A stretch of 64,000 nt of DNA from Bacillus sp. 103mf (GTDB lineage: Bacteria > Bacillota > Bacilli > Bacillales > Bacillaceae_G). The first letter of the stretch is position 1. Each line of letters opens with the position of its first letter. The notes beneath the pieces are model-generated. The model did not search any database. It was not told the origin of the DNA and saw only the letters and a list, made by a program, of their open reading frames with translations. This document shows, one piece after another, positions 1 to 8,542 of the stretch. The stretch covers positions 372,001-436,000 of the forward strand of contig NZ_FPAF01000001.1 of assembly GCF_900116295.1 (NCBI RefSeq), given 5' to 3'. Made by a program: the position numbers and the translations under genes.

Positions 1-1103
1 AAAAAACCACCTATTTTCTTCTTTTTCACACGCTCTAACGTTTCTGCGCATAACTCATCATAATTTGTTTGCAACAAAATATCAGTTACGCGCTTTGCTA
101 GTTCATCCGGTTGTTTCGTATCTCCGCCAATCATCGCAAAACCGAAACTGCTTTCTTCTGTATAATCATACGAAAACGTATCATCAATTAACCCTTCATT
201 ATACAATGTTTCATAATGGGTAGAACCTTTTCCAAATAAATAATCTAACAGAAGCGTTAAAGCAATTTCTTGTTTCAGCAAGTCCTTTCCTTCTTGTTTC
301 AAGTCTTTCGTTTTTACACCAACTAAACATTTCGGTGTTTGTACTGGCATTGTAATGACCATTTTTTTCTCATTTACTTGTTCTGGTTCTTCATCAAAAG
401 ACCGCGCAATTTCTGAGGAAGCAGTATAATTTTTCTTCGCTTGATTTTCACGCACTAAATTCATTGTCTTTTCTGGATCAATAGAACCAACAACAAATAA
501 TAACATATTACTTGGGTGATAAAATGTATGATAGCATTCATACAGCAAATCTTTCGTAATTTCGCTAATCGAATCAATTGTTCCAGCGATATCAATCTTT
601 ACAGGATGTTTCCTATATAAACTATCAATTAACCCAAAGTATAAGCGCCAATCTGCATTATCTTGATACATTTGAATTTCTTGCCCAATAATTCCTTTCT
701 CTTTCTCAACAGTTTGTTCCGAAAAGTATGGATCTTGCACGAAATCTAACAATGTTTCTAGATTCGTTTCAACGTTTGATGTACAAGAAAATAAATATGC
801 AGTTCTTGTAAACGATGTAAATGCGTTTGAAGAAGCTCCTTGCTTACTAAATAATTGAAACGCATCGTGATCCTCTTTTTCAAACAATTTATGTTCTAAA
901 AAATGTGCAATTCCATCTGGTACACGAAGCATCTCGTCTTTCTCAAGCGGCACAAACGTATTATCAATAGAACCATACTTTGTCGTAAATGTTGCATACG
1001 TTTTATTAAACCCTTGCTTTGGGAGAATATATACTTCTAGGCCATTGGACAGTTTTTCGTAATACAGCGTTTCTTTTAATTGTTCATACACGATTTTTTC
1101 CAT
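1..1103 (-). CDS. ymfH: M16 family zinc peptidase YmfH (3' end cut by window edge)
   Basis: Only the first 367 codons are in the window; the frame runs off position 1 without a stop. It is an M16 (insulinase/processing peptidase family) protein. The inverted zinc motif HFLEH lies at about residues 67-71, and a downstream glutamate in QEIQMY (about residue 142) fits the third zinc ligand, so this subunit looks catalytically competent. Its ATG begins one base past the stop of ymfF, which implies translational coupling. M16 proteins often pair an active with an inactive half, and here YmfF lacks the zinc motif while YmfH keeps it. The physiological substrate is not evident from the sequence. Confidence 0.9.
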   Translation of the reverse strand, partial: MEKIVYEQLKETLYYEKLSNGLEVYILPKQGFNKTYATFTTKYGSIDNTFVPLEKDEMLRVPDGIAHFLEHKLFEKEDHDAFQLFSKQGASSNAFTSFTRTAYLFSCTSNVETNLETLLDFVQDPYFSEQTVEKEKGIIGQEIQMYQDNADWRLYFGLIDSLYRKHPVKIDIAGTIDSISEITKDLLYECYHTFYHPSNMLLFVVGSIDPEKTMNLVRENQAKKNYTASSEIARSFDEEPEQVNEKKMVITMPVQTPKCLVGVKTKDLKQEGKDLLKQEIALTLLLDYLFGKGSTHYETLYNEGLIDDTFSYDYTEESSFGFAMIGGDTKQPDELAKRVTDILLQTNYDELCAETLERVKKKKIGGF

Positions 1104-1104
1104 C

Positions 1105-2379
1105 TTAAACACCCTCCGTCCCATGTAAGAAGTAAATTGTATCTAGCTGAATATTATTTGCTACTTTAACGATTCCATCTTTCGTTACTCGTTCAATCTC
1201 TGTTAACCATTCTTCTACAGGGCGGTCATAATTTGCAATTACTCCATGATACAGAAGTTCTACAAGACCGCGCGGCGTATCAATTGTCTCTAAAATTTGA
1301 TTTTTAATTACACTTTTTGTTTGTACGATTTCCTCATCAGTAAAATCGCCATTTTGCATCGCTATCATTTGTTCTTTAATAATCGTAACAGCTTTTTCAT
1401 AATTTTCTCCCTCAATTCCAGACATTACAAACAGAAGTCCTTTATGACTTTCATAACGAGAAGCAGCATAATATGCCAAGCTGTTTTTCTCACGTACATT
1501 AACAAATAATTTCGAATGCGAGAAACCACCAAACAAGCCATTAAATAACTGCAAAGCAAAATAGTCTTCGTCACGATACGTAATATACGTGCGGTATCCA
1601 ATATTTAATTTACTTTGTTTAAGTTCTTGTTTTTCTACAACTTCTTGCTCTTCCTCATTTTTCTTATGAAGCAATACATTTCTTTCTTTCGGTTCACGTT
1701 TAGAAACAGAAAAATACCGTTTCACAAGGTCAAGAGCTCCTTCTTCAATATCACCGATAATGTATAAATCCATTTCATCTTCAGCTATTACTTTTTTATA
1801 ATATTGATACAATGTTTCGTTTGTAATCTTAGAAACGTGCTCTTTTTGACCATTTGCACTTAAGCGATACGGTTCTACTTTACACATTTCTTCGATAAGG
1901 CGTTCATTGGCATAGCGCATTTTATCATCAAACGTAGATTCAATACGCTGCACGAGTGCACGTTTTTCACTTTCTACTACCGTTTGTAAGAAACCATTTC
2001 CTTCTGTTGCTGGTCTTAGTAAAATATCAGCAAGCATAGCAAGCGCTTTTTCAAAGAGCGGCGGCGCTTCTTGTAAATAAGTTTCATTGGCAATGTCTAT
2101 ATAAATAGAAATAATATGATCCTCACCCTTTTTACTTACATCAACAGCTAATGACGAACCATATAACTCCTCTAAATATTGGCGAATTCGAATAACAGAT
2201 GGGTGTGTTTCTGTAGCACTTTGTAATACATAAGGAAGCAAGGCCCGTTCTGTTACCGTTTCTTCACATAACGGTGACTTTAACCGTAATACAAATGTAT
2301 TCGTTTTATATTTTTCTGTTGGAATCATATGTACGCGTAATCCACCTAATTCATGTGTTTCTTGTTTTATAAGATCCAT
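1105..2379 (-). CDS. ymfF: Inactive-type M16 peptidase homologue YmfF
   Basis: A 424-residue M16-family protein with no HxxEH zinc motif in its N-terminal half, so it probably acts as the non-catalytic partner of the neighbouring YmfH. The C-terminal half carries the RExxSLAY-type stretch (REKNSLAYYAASRYES, about residue 295) that is common in M16 subunits. A strong AGGAGG precedes the ATG. The gene is separated from the upstream nucleoside transporter genes by an intrinsic terminator, so ymfF-ymfH form their own unit. Orthologues lie in the same place in B. subtilis. Pairing with YmfH is inferred from adjacency and from the complementary presence and absence of zinc ligands. Confidence 0.9.
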   Translation of the reverse strand: MDLIKQETHELGGLRVHMIPTEKYKTNTFVLRLKSPLCEETVTERALLPYVLQSATETHPSVIRIRQYLEELYGSSLAVDVSKKGEDHIISIYIDIANETYLQEAPPLFEKALAMLADILLRPATEGNGFLQTVVESEKRALVQRIESTFDDKMRYANERLIEEMCKVEPYRLSANGQKEHVSKITNETLYQYYKKVIAEDEMDLYIIGDIEEGALDLVKRYFSVSKREPKERNVLLHKKNEEEQEVVEKQELKQSKLNIGYRTYITYRDEDYFALQLFNGLFGGFSHSKLFVNVREKNSLAYYAASRYESHKGLLFVMSGIEGENYEKAVTIIKEQMIAMQNGDFTDEEIVQTKSVIKNQILETIDTPRGLVELLYHGVIANYDRPVEEWLTEIERVTKDGIVKVANNIQLDTIYFLHGTEGV

Positions 2380-2414
2380 TCGTAAACCTCCTCTAAAAAG
2401 GAATTTTCTTCTTC

Positions 2415-2444
2415 AATATACAGTTTTCACAAAAGAAAATGCAA
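2415..2444 (-). promoter_or_regulatory. Possible sigma-A promoter for ymfF-ymfH
   Basis: On the minus strand TTGCAT (2439-2444) is followed by an 18-base spacer and TATATT (2415-2420). It sits just after the nupQ terminator and about 35 bases before the ymfF start. It is plausible because the terminator isolates these genes, but both hexamers deviate from consensus. Confidence 0.45.
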
Positions 2445-2474
2445 ATTTTCTCATGTATTAACGTTATTGTATGT

Positions 2475-2505
2475 AAAAAAACTCGCACTAATGTGCGAGC
2501 TTTTT
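2475..2505 (-). terminator. Intrinsic terminator after nupQ
   Basis: On the minus strand a 7-bp stem CTCGCAC/GTGCGAG (arms 2482-2488 and 2493-2499) with loop ATTA is followed by a run of six T. It closes the nucleoside transporter operon. Confidence 0.9.
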
Positions 2506-2510
2506 AGCTT

Positions 2511-3470
2511 TTAGCGTTTTCCTTTTTCATACGGTGTTCCAAGCGCTTTTGGTGCTTCAGAACGCCCAACAAAACCGACAAGTGCAAAAATTGTTAATAC
2601 ATATGGTAATATCGTTAAAAAGATACTTGGAATTTGATCTAAAACAGGAATTGTACCACCTGTAACACCAAGTGACTGTGCAAATCCAAAAAATAACGCT
2701 GCACCTAGCGCTCCAATTGGATGCCATTTCCCAAAAATCATTGCTGCTAACGCTAAAAATCCTTGCCCTGTAATTGTAGAGCCAGAAAAATTATTTGAAA
2801 TAGATGTTGAAAACACAGCACCACCGACACCTGCAAACATACCTGATAAACAAACTGCAATGTAGCGCATTTTATAAACATTAATACCCATCGTATCAGC
2901 TGCCATCGGATGTTCCCCAACAGCACGTAATCGTAAGCCAAATGGTGTTTTATAAATTACATACCAAACTACAAATGCTAAAATAATTGCGATATAAGAA
3001 GTTAATGGTACATCAGAGAAAAACACTTTTCCAATAACAGGAATATCAGAAAGGCCAGGAATATCAATTTTTTCAATACGATATTGGATAAAATCAGTTT
3101 GACCTTTTCCAAAAATCTTTTTAATCGCAAACACTGTTAATCCTAACGCTAAAAAGTTAATCGCCACTCCACTAACAACTTGATCTGCACGGAATGTAAT
3201 TGAAGCAACCGCATGAAGAAGTGCAAATAATCCCCCGCCAATCGCTGCAAAAATAAGTGCAATCCACGGCGTCATCGCTCCCCATGTATCCCCCATTAAT
3301 AAAGTTGTAACAACGCCAATAAACGCACCAAACAGCATTAAACCTTCTAATGCAATGTTAACAACTCCAGAACGTTCACTAAATACGCCTCCAAGTGCTG
3401 TAAAAATAAGCGGTGCTGCCGTATATAACGTACCAGTGACAAGAACGGCTACAATATCTAGGAAACTCAT
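2511..3470 (-). CDS. nupQ: Nucleoside ABC transporter permease NupQ
   Basis: A 319-residue polytopic membrane protein of the branched-chain/ribose-type (BPD_transp_2) permease family. Hydrophobic segments run throughout, and the stretch GGVFSERSGVVNIALEGLML near residue 30 is typical of YufQ-like subunits. It is the second permease of an operon that also encodes a lipoprotein, a double ATPase and NupP. In B. subtilis the equivalent NupNOPQ system imports guanosine, so nucleoside uptake is the likely role. It begins one base after the nupP stop and is followed by a strong terminator. The exact nucleoside imported cannot be read from the sequence. Confidence 0.88.
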   Translation of the reverse strand: MSFLDIVAVLVTGTLYTAAPLIFTALGGVFSERSGVVNIALEGLMLFGAFIGVVTTLLMGDTWGAMTPWIALIFAAIGGGLFALLHAVASITFRADQVVSGVAINFLALGLTVFAIKKIFGKGQTDFIQYRIEKIDIPGLSDIPVIGKVFFSDVPLTSYIAIILAFVVWYVIYKTPFGLRLRAVGEHPMAADTMGINVYKMRYIAVCLSGMFAGVGGAVFSTSISNNFSGSTITGQGFLALAAMIFGKWHPIGALGAALFFGFAQSLGVTGGTIPVLDQIPSIFLTILPYVLTIFALVGFVGRSEAPKALGTPYEKGKR

Positions 3471-4529
3471 TTATTTCCCCTCCTTGCTAAAACGCGAAAG
3501 TGCCCATCGTAAAATATAGCTACATGCTACAAAGAAAATAATACATGCAATAATAACGTTAATAAGTTCAGATGGAACGTTCGCCTCAAAGTTCATTTGC
3601 GGTGCAGCACTTTTCAATCCGCCAAATAAAAGTGCTGATAACAAAATACCAAATGCATTATTTGCACCAAGAAGAGCAACGGCAATACCATCAAATCCTA
3701 TTCCTGTAAAAGAAGACATCGCTGTCATGCTCTGGAATGTTCCAAGCCCCTCCATTGCACCGCCAATTCCAGCAAATGCACCAGCAATCGTCATTGATAA
3801 CACAACATTACGTGATACTTTCATTCCCGCATATTTAGAAGCGTGCTGATTGAATCCAACTGATTTGAGCTCGTAACCTAATGTTGTACGATCTAATAAA
3901 AACCACATAATAAGTGCTGTAACAATCGCTACAACGATTCCCCAGTGCAGGCGAGAACCATCTGTTAAAGACGCTAACCAAGAAGAAGCTAAAGACGCAC
4001 TCGCTTTTATATCATACGATTTTTCATTTGCTTCATGTAAAAAATTTCTTATGATGTAATAAGTTACATAAAGTGCGATATAATTCATCATAATTGTGAC
4101 GATAACTTCATTTACCTTAAACTTCCCTTTTAAATATCCAGGAATAAATCCCCACAGTCCTCCAACAAGTGCTGCAACTAATATCGATAATGGAACATGG
4201 AGGAAAGGTGGTAACGAAACAGCATAACCGAACCAAACCGCAGCAAGCCATCCCACTAACAATTGTCCTTCTACCCCGATATTAAACAAACCTGTACGGA
4301 AGGCAAACGCTACTGATAAACCAGCAAGAACAAGTGGAATCATCGTACGGAGTGTTTCACCTATTGCACGTGGATTTCCAACCATGCCATCCCATAATGC
4401 GGCATAGCCGACGATTGGATCGTATCCGCTCGTAATCATGACAATGGCTCCAACAAGTAAACCAAAAATAACGGATAATACAGGTACTAAAATGTTAATT
4501 GTTCGCTCCGTTAAAAATTTTTTAGCCAT
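3471..4529 (-). CDS. nupP: Nucleoside ABC transporter permease NupP
   Basis: A 352-residue integral membrane permease of the same superfamily as NupQ, with about eight to ten hydrophobic segments and the conserved GLFNIGVEGQLLVG region (around residue 80). Its start overlaps the end of nupO by 8 bases, and nupQ follows at once, so the three membrane/ATPase subunits are translationally coupled. It should form the transmembrane channel as a heterodimer with NupQ. The N-terminus MAKKFLTERTINI is short and cytoplasmic. Confidence 0.88.
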   Translation of the reverse strand: MAKKFLTERTINILVPVLSVIFGLLVGAIVMITSGYDPIVGYAALWDGMVGNPRAIGETLRTMIPLVLAGLSVAFAFRTGLFNIGVEGQLLVGWLAAVWFGYAVSLPPFLHVPLSILVAALVGGLWGFIPGYLKGKFKVNEVIVTIMMNYIALYVTYYIIRNFLHEANEKSYDIKASASLASSWLASLTDGSRLHWGIVVAIVTALIMWFLLDRTTLGYELKSVGFNQHASKYAGMKVSRNVVLSMTIAGAFAGIGGAMEGLGTFQSMTAMSSFTGIGFDGIAVALLGANNAFGILLSALLFGGLKSAAPQMNFEANVPSELINVIIACIIFFVACSYILRWALSRFSKEGK

Positions 4530-6054
4530 TTGTGTTCACCTTCTCTTTCTTCTTTCCCCCAGCCATTAATAGACCTAGTTGTTGCTCATTTGTTTCTTTT
4601 GCATTTACAATATCAACAATTTTCCCTTCATAAATCACAGCGACGCGGTCGCTTACATTTAAAATTTCGTCAAGTTCTAACGAAAGCAACAGAACTGCCT
4701 TTCCTTTATCACGCTGTTCAATTAACTTTCTATGAATAAATTCAATTGCCCCAACATCTAAACCACGTGTTGGCTGTGCTGCAATTAATAAATCCGGATC
4801 ACGATCTACTTCACGAGCAATAATTGCCTTTTGCTGATTTCCTCCAGATAATGCTCGCGCTGGCGTATGCTCACTCGGTGTACGAACATCGAACTGCCCA
4901 ATTAATGATTTTGCTTTTTCATAAATCTTTGTAAAATTCAAAACACCTTTTTTAGAATACGGATTTTTATAGTACGTTTGCAGTACCATGTTATCTCCGA
5001 TAGAAAAATCAAGAACAAGTCCATGCTTATGACGATCTTCAGGAATGTGTCCAACACCTTCCTCTGTAATACGTCTAACTGGCCAATTTGTTACGTCTTT
5101 CTCTCTTAACGTAATAGAGCCTGACTCAACTTTTCGTAAACCAGTAATCGCTTCTATTAATTCGCTTTGTCCATTTCCATCGATTCCAGCAATACCAACA
5201 ATTTCTCCTGCACGAACAGTTAAGTCAAGTCCTTTTACGGTAGGTAAATGACGTGCATCGTGCACAACAAGATTGGAAATTTCAAGTACATTTTCACGTG
5301 GTTTGGCGTCTGACTTTTCTGTTTTAAAATTCACTTGACGTCCAACCATTAATTCTGCAAGCTTGTTTTCATCTGTATTTGCAACGTCTACCGTTCCAAT
5401 TCCCTTTCCTTTACGAATAATTGTACAACGATCACATACTTCCATAATTTCTTTCAACTTATGTGTGATAAGAATAATAGATTTCCCTTCTTGCACAAGC
5501 TTCTTCATAATATGAATAAGTTCTTGAATCTCCTGCGGCGTTAATACAGCTGTCGGTTCGTCAAAAATTAAAATTTCTGCTCCGCGGTAGAGCGTTTTCA
5601 AAATTTCTACACGCTGCTGCATTCCAACAGAAATATCCTCTATTTTCGCATATGGATCTACCGACAATCCGTATTGCTCAGATAATGCTTTAATTTCTTT
5701 AGCAGCTTCATTAATAGCAATTTTCCCGCTTTTCTTCGGTTCATTTCCGAGAATAATATTTTCTGTAACTGTAAAATTATGAACTAGCATAAAGTGCTGA
5801 TGTACCATGCCAATTCCAAGATCATTCGCTACATTTGGATTTGTAATTTTTACAGGTTTCCCTTTAATTTTAATTTCACCTTGTTCTGGTTGATACAATC
5901 CAAACAAAACATTCATAAGTGTGGATTTCCCAGCACCATTCTCTCCAAGTAAAGCATGAATTTCTCCCTGTTTCACTTGCAGCGTAATATTATCATTCGC
6001 CACAATTCCTGGGAATACTTTTGTAATATTATTCATCTCAATGACGTATTCCAT
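4522..6054 (-). CDS. nupO: Nucleoside ABC transporter ATPase NupO (two ATP-binding domains)
   Basis: A 510-residue duplicated ATPase. The first domain has an intact Walker A (GENGAGKST, about residues 37-45) and Walker B (LIFDEPTAVLTP, about 165-176). The second domain is degenerate: its P-loop reads GNGQS instead of GxGKS, and its Walker B reads LLIAAQPTRGLD with Gln in place of the catalytic Glu, although the signature LSGGNQQ remains. That asymmetry is normal for MglA/RbsA/YufO-type ATPases. It powers the NupP/NupQ channel, is preceded by an intercistronic hairpin after nupN, and overlaps nupP. Confidence 0.92.
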   Translation of the reverse strand: MEYVIEMNNITKVFPGIVANDNITLQVKQGEIHALLGENGAGKSTLMNVLFGLYQPEQGEIKIKGKPVKITNPNVANDLGIGMVHQHFMLVHNFTVTENIILGNEPKKSGKIAINEAAKEIKALSEQYGLSVDPYAKIEDISVGMQQRVEILKTLYRGAEILIFDEPTAVLTPQEIQELIHIMKKLVQEGKSIILITHKLKEIMEVCDRCTIIRKGKGIGTVDVANTDENKLAELMVGRQVNFKTEKSDAKPRENVLEISNLVVHDARHLPTVKGLDLTVRAGEIVGIAGIDGNGQSELIEAITGLRKVESGSITLREKDVTNWPVRRITEEGVGHIPEDRHKHGLVLDFSIGDNMVLQTYYKNPYSKKGVLNFTKIYEKAKSLIGQFDVRTPSEHTPARALSGGNQQKAIIAREVDRDPDLLIAAQPTRGLDVGAIEFIHRKLIEQRDKGKAVLLLSLELDEILNVSDRVAVIYEGKIVDIVNAKETNEQQLGLLMAGGKKKEKVNTNG

Positions 6055-6091
6055 ATTATTCCTCCTTAACAGGACAAAGTTCTTTATATAT

Positions 6092-6122
6092 GCAAAGGTT
6101 AGTTCCTAGAACTAACCTTTGC
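6092..6122 (-). promoter_or_regulatory. Intercistronic 14-bp hairpin between nupN and nupO
   Basis: A perfect 14-bp inverted repeat (arms 6092-6105 and 6109-6122) with a 3-base loop lies just after the nupN stop. No T-run follows on the minus strand. It probably protects the 3' end of the nupN message or attenuates downstream expression, giving more binding protein than ATPase, as in other binding-protein operons. Confidence 0.75.
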
Positions 6123-6135
6123 TATCGATCTACCA

Positions 6136-7218
6136 TTATTTTTTAAGAGAAGCCTCATATGTTTTGTACTCATCTGGAGTAGATGGCACTTTAATTTCAC
6201 CACTTACAATTTTCTTTTTAAACTCTTCTACTTTTGTTACAATTTCTGGATTTACTTTTTTCACGTTGTCAGTTGTTTTTGCAATTCCAACACCATCATC
6301 TTGTAAACCAAACTCTTCTTTTTTACCGCCTTCAAGTTTACCGTCTTTTGCTTTTTGTGAAACCTTTTCTACCGCAACATCAACGCGTTTTACCATTGAA
6401 GTTAATGTTACATTTTCTGGCATACCTTCTTGGTTTTGGTCACGGTCAACCCCAATTACCCAAACATTTTCACCTTTTTTCTTACGGTTTTTCGCTTCTG
6501 TAAATACACCATTACCAGTTGCACCAGATGCATGATAAATTACGTCAACACCTTGACCGTACATAGCCGAAGCTAATACAGAACCTTTTTCTGGTTTATC
6601 AAATGCTTCTGCATATTGAGATATAACTTCAATATTCGGATTTACTGTTTTCGCACCAGCCATGAAACCAGATTCAAACTTTTGGATTAGAGGACTTTTA
6701 ATTCCTCCAATAAACCCTACTTTATTTGATTTTGTTGTCATTGCTGCAACCGCACCTGCAAGGAAAGAACCTTCGTGGTCTTTAAATGTAATACTTGTTA
6801 CATTTGGCTTATCAACTACTGCGTCAACAATTGCAAATTGTTTTTTCGGATTCTTTACTGCCGTTTCTTTTATAGCCTCTTGCATTTTATAACCAATTCC
6901 AAATGTTAAATTGTAGTTCGTGTCTACAAATTTTGCTAAGTTTGGAATATAATCTGCATCCTTAGTAGATTCAAGATAGCGATATCCTTCATTTTCTTTT
7001 AACTTGTTATCTTTACCAAACTTTTTTAAACCTTCCCAAGCAGATTGGTTGAATGATTTATCATCTACTCCACCAAGGTCTGTAACCATACCAACTTTAA
7101 AATTTTTACTTTCTTTTCCCTCTTTTTTCTCACTTGACTTATCAGTGTTTCCACAAGCTCCTAAAATTGTGCTTGCTGCCAACGTTAATGATAATAAAAT
7201 CCCCGCTTTTTTCTTCAT
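6136..7218 (-). CDS. nupN: Nucleoside-binding lipoprotein NupN (BMP family)
   Basis: A 360-residue BMP/PnrA-type substrate-binding lipoprotein. The N-terminus MKKKAGILLSLTLAAS is a lipoprotein signal ending in the lipobox LGAC with the lipidated Cys at residue 22, followed by a Ser/Lys/Glu-rich linker. The motif VTDLGGVDDKSFNQSAWEG (about residues 45-63) is diagnostic of the family, which binds purine nucleosides. It is the first gene of the transporter cluster and has a strong AGGAGGGG ribosome-binding site. The upstream ymfC lies 89 bases away with no clear terminator, so readthrough from ymfC is possible. Confidence 0.9.
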   Translation of the reverse strand: MKKKAGILLSLTLAASTILGACGNTDKSSEKKEGKESKNFKVGMVTDLGGVDDKSFNQSAWEGLKKFGKDNKLKENEGYRYLESTKDADYIPNLAKFVDTNYNLTFGIGYKMQEAIKETAVKNPKKQFAIVDAVVDKPNVTSITFKDHEGSFLAGAVAAMTTKSNKVGFIGGIKSPLIQKFESGFMAGAKTVNPNIEVISQYAEAFDKPEKGSVLASAMYGQGVDVIYHASGATGNGVFTEAKNRKKKGENVWVIGVDRDQNQEGMPENVTLTSMVKRVDVAVEKVSQKAKDGKLEGGKKEEFGLQDDGVGIAKTTDNVKKVNPEIVTKVEEFKKKIVSGEIKVPSTPDEYKTYEASLKK

Positions 7219-7307
7219 ACTAAAAACCCCTCCTAAAATATGTATCTAGTTACTTATACAGCCATACCCCTATTTTCTTGCTGTCACCTCCCTAAAATGG
7301 GTACAAT

Positions 7308-8033
7308 TTACATACGCTTTCTTAACACATGGAAGCTAAATTTGTCTGCTCGAAAATAATTAATAGAATATAAAATCGGTTCATCATTTTGATCATAATG
7401 CATTTGCTTTAATACAAGTAATGCTGTTTCCGGTTCACATTCTAAAATTGGTGATATTTTAGAGTGATAACCGAGTGGTTCAATATGAGCAACAGCATAC
7501 GTAATGCGTTTATGTGTATTTCTATGAATGACCGTAAGTAGTGATTCCTCTTTGTATTCTGACAAATCAGGAAGAACTTCTTTCGGTAACTTATCAACGC
7601 AATAAACAACAGGTTCCCCATCTGCTGTACGAACGCGTTCAATCATAAGTGTTTCAAAACCATCTTCACTATTAAATTTTTCTTTTTCTTCTTCCGTTAA
7701 ATTCCCTACTGCTGATGATAGAAATACTGTACCTGGCTTTTTTCCTGCATTAGCGATCATATCTGTAATACTAGATAATTGTTCAATTCCTGAAGAAAAC
7801 AAAGGTTTTGCATTTACAAATGTCCCTACACCGTGCCGCCTAATAACAACGCTTTCTTCCTCTAAAATTCGAAGTGCTTCTCGCAAGGTTGCTCTACTCA
7901 CACCTAATTCTTTCGCTAAATCAAATTCGGACGGTAGCTTTTGCTTCTCTTTATATACACCGCTTTTAATCTTTTCTTTAATGTGGTCAATCACTCGTAA
8001 ATACAAATGTCGACTATCTGATTTTACTGACAT
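7308..8033 (-). CDS. ymfC: GntR/HutC family transcriptional regulator YmfC
   Basis: I place the start at the ATG at 8033 ([14 protein letters not shown]), which has GAGGGGAG at good spacing and gives 241 residues, the size of B. subtilis YmfC. An in-frame ATG seven codons upstream has no ribosome-binding site. The N-terminus is a GntR winged helix ([20 protein letters not shown] about residues 34-53), and the rest fits a UTRA ligand-binding domain. In B. subtilis ymfC is followed by ymfD, but here a nucleoside ABC operon follows. Control of that operon by YmfC, perhaps in response to a nucleoside, is an inference from position. Confidence 0.85.
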   Translation of the reverse strand: MSVKSDSRHLYLRVIDHIKEKIKSGVYKEKQKLPSEFDLAKELGVSRATLREALRILEEESVVIRRHGVGTFVNAKPLFSSGIEQLSSITDMIANAGKKPGTVFLSSAVGNLTEEEKEKFNSEDGFETLMIERVRTADGEPVVYCVDKLPKEVLPDLSEYKEESLLTVIHRNTHKRITYAVAHIEPLGYHSKISPILECEPETALLVLKQMHYDQNDEPILYSINYFRADKFSFHVLRKRM

Positions 8034-8053
8034 AAGACTCCCCTCGCACTCCA

Positions 8054-8157
8054 CTTATTCGACCTCTGATGTAAGACCTCTTTCCTATTTTTTCCACATT
8101 CAATATATCATGAATTCTCTTAAATAAAAATAAGAAAATTGTGATTTGTCGAATAAG
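8054..8157. promoter_or_regulatory. Separated 10-bp inverted repeat upstream of ymfC
   Basis: CTTATTCGAC at 8054-8063 is matched by its exact complement GTCGAATAAG at 8148-8157. The two arms flank the likely promoter and leader region of ymfC (TATATT-like elements lie between). GntR regulators often bind such half-sites, so this could be an autoregulatory operator. No binding evidence is available. Confidence 0.4.
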
Positions 8158-8202
8158 TCATAATAATTTCTTTAAATGAAATTTTCTTTCTTTAACCCAT
8201 AA

Positions 8203-8430
8203 AAAAAACTTTGCACCTTACATTTCTCATATGTTGAAAAAGTTAGGAACAAAGTTGCTATACACCTTGTATTGACACTTTTTCCTCATAGTCTAGCAAA
8301 TTTATGGTTGCTAGGTAGAAACTTATGGACCTTATTACCAAGATTATATGAGGGATATTTTGATTTCGAAGTAATCGTACCACTTGATATGATTACTGTC
8401 AATACAATCCAAGAAAAAATCGAACGTTGA
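8203..8430 (+). pseudogene. Gene-like open frame on the plus strand without a start codon
   Basis: A 75-codon open frame, bounded by a TAA at 8200 and a TGA at 8428, has no ATG or ribosome-binding site near its beginning. Its last 50 codons read like a real protein terminus (for example FPHSLANLWLLGRNLWTLLP, then charged EKIER at the end). It is the only gene-like frame on this strand in the window. I do not recognise the family. It may be the 3' remnant of a gene lost between spoIIIE and ymfC, or a chance frame. Confidence 0.3.
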
Positions 8431-8500
8431 AATAAAAAAAAACACAACCATTCGTATTCCCAATAAAACACGCTGATGGTAAGCGTTATCATTTCTATTC

Positions 8501-8541
8501 AATAAAGAAACCGACTAGAATCACTTCCAATCGGCTTCTTT
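8501..8541 (-). terminator. Intrinsic terminator after spoIIIE
   Basis: The arms AAGAAACCGA (8505-8514) and TCGGCTTCTT (8531-8540) form a 10-bp stem with one G-U pair on the minus strand, followed by TTTATT. It lies directly after the spoIIIE stop. Confidence 0.7.
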
Positions 8542-8542
8542 A

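Noticed and set aside
6119-6535. 138-codon plus-strand frame opposite nupN
   Set aside because: It is antisense to a clearly conserved gene, with no ribosome-binding site and low-complexity Ser/Phe/Pro content.
8120-8190. CodY-box-like AATTTTCTTA near ymfC
   Set aside because: Only one half-site fits the AATTTTCWGAAAATT pattern, and such sequences are common in AT-rich DNA.
8470-8492. Fur-box-like TGATGGTAAGCGTTATCA near the spoIIIE terminator
   Set aside because: Only the outer TGAT/ATCA positions are symmetric, the inner half-sites do not match, and no iron-related gene follows.
8286-8492. 68-codon hydrophobic frame on the minus strand
   Set aside because: It lacks a ribosome-binding site and lies opposite a more gene-like frame; composition fits chance in AT-rich DNA.
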